Of a stretch of 64,000 nt of DNA, positions 62,291 through 64,000 are shown piece after piece. This DNA is from Phoronis australis (taxonomy: Eukaryota > Phoronida > Phoronidae), in NCBI GenBank assembly GCA_002633005.1, contig NMRA01000373.1, forward strand, positions 126,001-190,000. Reading direction: 5' to 3'. Positions within the stretch are counted from its first letter, which is position 1, and every line of letters starts with the position of its first letter. Under the pieces are notes generated by a model, which saw only the letters and a program-made list of their open reading frames with translations, was not told the origin of the DNA and did no database searches. A program made the translations under genes and the position numbers.

Positions 62291-62736
62291 ATAAATCTCG
62301 ACAATCAATGGCATAGAGTCACATTTTTTGTTCTTTGCTGCGTTTGTAAAAGCTGTAACATACAGATACTGAGAGTGACAGAGCTGAACTATGGATTTAC
62401 TACATTACATTTAAACCCAGCACCATGATACGAATGTCTATCCCTCAACACACGCAGCCGATTTCGTACTAAGGGTTTAATTAAAACAGGCCGTCCTAAA
62501 CCTGGTATAATTTTAGACCTAACTTAACTTTCACCAAAATGCTTTAGAAGTCTGAAAGCCTGGTTTTCTTAGACCAGGGAGAGGGATCAGTAAAACCAGG
62601 CTTACAGTAACCAAGGCACCATATTGTGTCGGTCTGGATTAACCCAACAAAGAAACAATTGAAGAACTTCAATGGAACTGTGATCAGTATCAATGACAGC
62701 ACAAAGTTGCAGGTGAAATCGGTGCAGACAATAATA

Positions 62737-62765
62737 AAAATGATAATGATAATGATAATAATAAA
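62737..62765. repeat. AAT/ATG microsatellite
   Basis: ATGATAATGATAATGATAATA, embedded in an open frame on the plus strand. Confidence 0.9.
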
Positions 62766-62766
62766 C

Positions 62767-62970
62767 CAGGCTCGGAGAGACATTGGGTCCAGACGCGCTG
62801 CACAGTTCCCGCAATCAGAAAAACGAAACGATAAACAGTTAAAGGACTTTTGGAAACGAGCAAAAATGAAGACCAAAAAGGAATTTCCAAAAAATGAGAA
62901 ATGGTGCAAAGAAAACGGGTGGAGGACCAAAGGATGTAGAACTCAAGTCAGGAAAATCAGGCGGTGTTAA
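62767..62970 (+). pseudogene. Myb/SANT-like DNA-binding fragment, likely transposon-associated
   Basis: Plus-strand frame with KRNDKQLKDFWKRAKMKTKK, then EFPKNEKWCKENGW, ending at TAA (62,968-62,970). The pattern Q-L-K-D-x-W-K-R-x-K-x-x-x-K-K-E is that of the third helix of Myb/SANT-like domains found in Harbinger-associated and related genes. Only the end of the domain is present. The frame extends upstream through a microsatellite, so it is probably a remnant. The family call is by eye. Confidence 0.4.
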
Positions 62971-62985
62971 ATTTATTCAGAGACG

Positions 62986-63061
62986 ATGGCGTCGTCAGTC
63001 CCGCCCGAAACACTTACGACGATGACGTATTTTAGAGAGTCTGAAGGACACCTTGCAACAG
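62986..63061 (+). CDS. Possible first coding exon of a plus-strand gene
   Basis: ATG at 62,986 in a CpG-rich setting opens MASSVPPETLTTMTYFRESE, then GHLAT, and reaches CAACAG/GTATGA, a good donor. No further exon is visible before the window ends. It could be spurious. Confidence 0.25.
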
Positions 63062-63773
63062 GTATGAATCAACATTTGATTGTGGTGTTCAGAGGCGGAT
63101 TTACGTTTTCAGTAAATGGGGGTTCAGGATTCGCGCTTCGTGCGAATTCGAAGCGCATAGCGCCGAGACGGGGGAGGGGCTACCCCCTCCCGTGTAAGAG
63201 ATTCTTTTGTTCTTTTTGCAGCCAAATAGAGCAATATCCATGCATCCTTGCGAGTTTGTGGCAGTTATCGTGTCTGGAGTTTCATATGTCTTAAGATGAT
63301 TTAAAACCCTTCTCGATTTCGTGTCATAAGTTCAGTACAAATATTTGTGCATATCTGGTTATGTCACGCCACCAGCAAAATTTTTTTGGAACATCTGTCT
63401 GCACATACCGAATTTTAGCATAAGAAAAGTCGTATACGAAAAAGTGCAGTGTGTATACTGGGGTTCAGACAACTACCAAATTTTCACTAGATCAGCATAA
63501 GGAGCACCGACGGCAACTTGAAAACCAACACTTGAATATTGGATGATCACGTGACAGCAGCCTCAGCTGTTTAAGAACAAAGACTGGCACTTTTATGCCT
63601 GGAAATAAACAAATTACAAAAAAATGACAATAAAAACTTTTAAGTAATATTTAAAAATATCACTTTATTAAGCTGAAACACGTTGGCTGTTGGGCTACCG
63701 TATTTCGCAACAATGTATTCGGAAACAAATCACCTGAAAACATTTTCACTGAACCAAAACATACTGTACACTN

Positions 63774-64000
63774 TGGATATGGGGGAACATAGGGCGTTGG
63801 CCATCGGACGGGGAAGGCCGGGGGAATGTCGGGACTGGGGAACATAATGGTTCGGAAGTCGAGATGGGGGAACACAAGGACTGGGGAACAGAGGGCCGGC
63901 CCCGTACAACGTTTTAGAGATTATAGACCTAATGTGCACTATTTCAGTAAAGTGTGTTCTCTCAGTTGGAATGAAGCCCTTTTTATACTTCCAGGTAAAA
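63774..64000. repeat. 227 bp repeat, copy 2, starts directly after an N
   Basis: Same length and text as 62,064-62,290 without indels. It follows the N at 63,773 and runs to the window edge, so its true length is unknown. Confidence 0.95.

Larger units (their letters stand above)
62291..63773. other. Spacer between the two 227 bp copies
   Basis: Apart from the Myb/SANT-like fragment and possible first exon given separately, it holds a stretch with repeated AAACCAGG/CCTGGTTT words (62,480-62,610), some as inverted pairs, and AT-rich sequence. No gene is supported. Confidence 0.4.

Noticed and set aside
63774-64000. Micro-exon TTGGAATG...TTCCAG between TTTCAG and GTAAAA in the 227 bp repeat
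   Set aside because: Splice-like signals occur by chance; no coding context, and it is present in a repeat.
1-64000. CRISPR arrays, operons, bacterial promoters
   Set aside because: Spliced animal gene; nothing prokaryotic is visible.

Overview
The window is eukaryotic, from an animal genome. Genes are split by GT-AG introns, base composition is AT-rich, and there are tRNA-derived SINEs, THAP-transposon remnants, MITEs and many intron repeats. The species cannot be fixed from the sequence; a marine invertebrate or basal deuterostome would fit the gene architecture and repeat content, but that is inference.

Almost the whole window (about 61.1 kb down to 3.6 kb, minus strand) is one gene: a large polycystin-1 family protein (PKD1/PKD1L/PKDREJ type). 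I traced 42 coding exons by hand from splice signals and reading frame. All 41 junctions agree in phase, and together they give 3,797 residues and a stop codon. The order is: a cysteine-containing N-terminal region of unknown type (60.9-53.9 kb), PKD-like beta-sandwich modules (52.9-50.6 kb), a small apple/PAN-like cysteine exon (49.8 kb), a 2.87 kb exon with about eight more PKD-like modules running into the REJ module (43.4-40.5 kb), the rest of REJ (40.2-29.6 kb), a GAIN region with an Asn/Ser/Thr-rich insert (28.5-20.7 kb), the GPS cleavage motif and first membrane helix (18.9 kb), the PLAT domain (18.2-17.3 kb), the transmembrane bundle with the polycystin extracellular domain and channel-like core (16.7-4.7 kb), and a short C-terminal tail with a likely coiled coil (4.4-3.6 kb). 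The true start codon and signal peptide were not found. They lie upstream of 61,092, inside or beyond the window.

The introns hold most of the other content. A repeat family of about 1.3 kb is present in three good copies (12.1-13.5, 34.5-35.8, 47.3-48.6 kb) and two degraded ones (30.5-31.6, 37.3-38.1 kb). Each copy carries a string of CTCF-core-like motifs 100-160 bp apart. The exon 39 splice donor is the first unit of a 72-78 bp tandem array that copies the donor several times. There are also a pogo-like MITE with TA duplications, two clear tRNA-SINEs, and several families present as pairs.

The left edge (1-1,055) is a foldback element with inverted repeats of about 172 bp around a dead THAP gene. 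The right edge (61.1-64.0 kb) has no clear gene. It contains a Myb/SANT-like fragment, a CpG-rich possible first exon on the plus strand, and a 227 bp block that is repeated directly after an N, which may be an assembly duplication.
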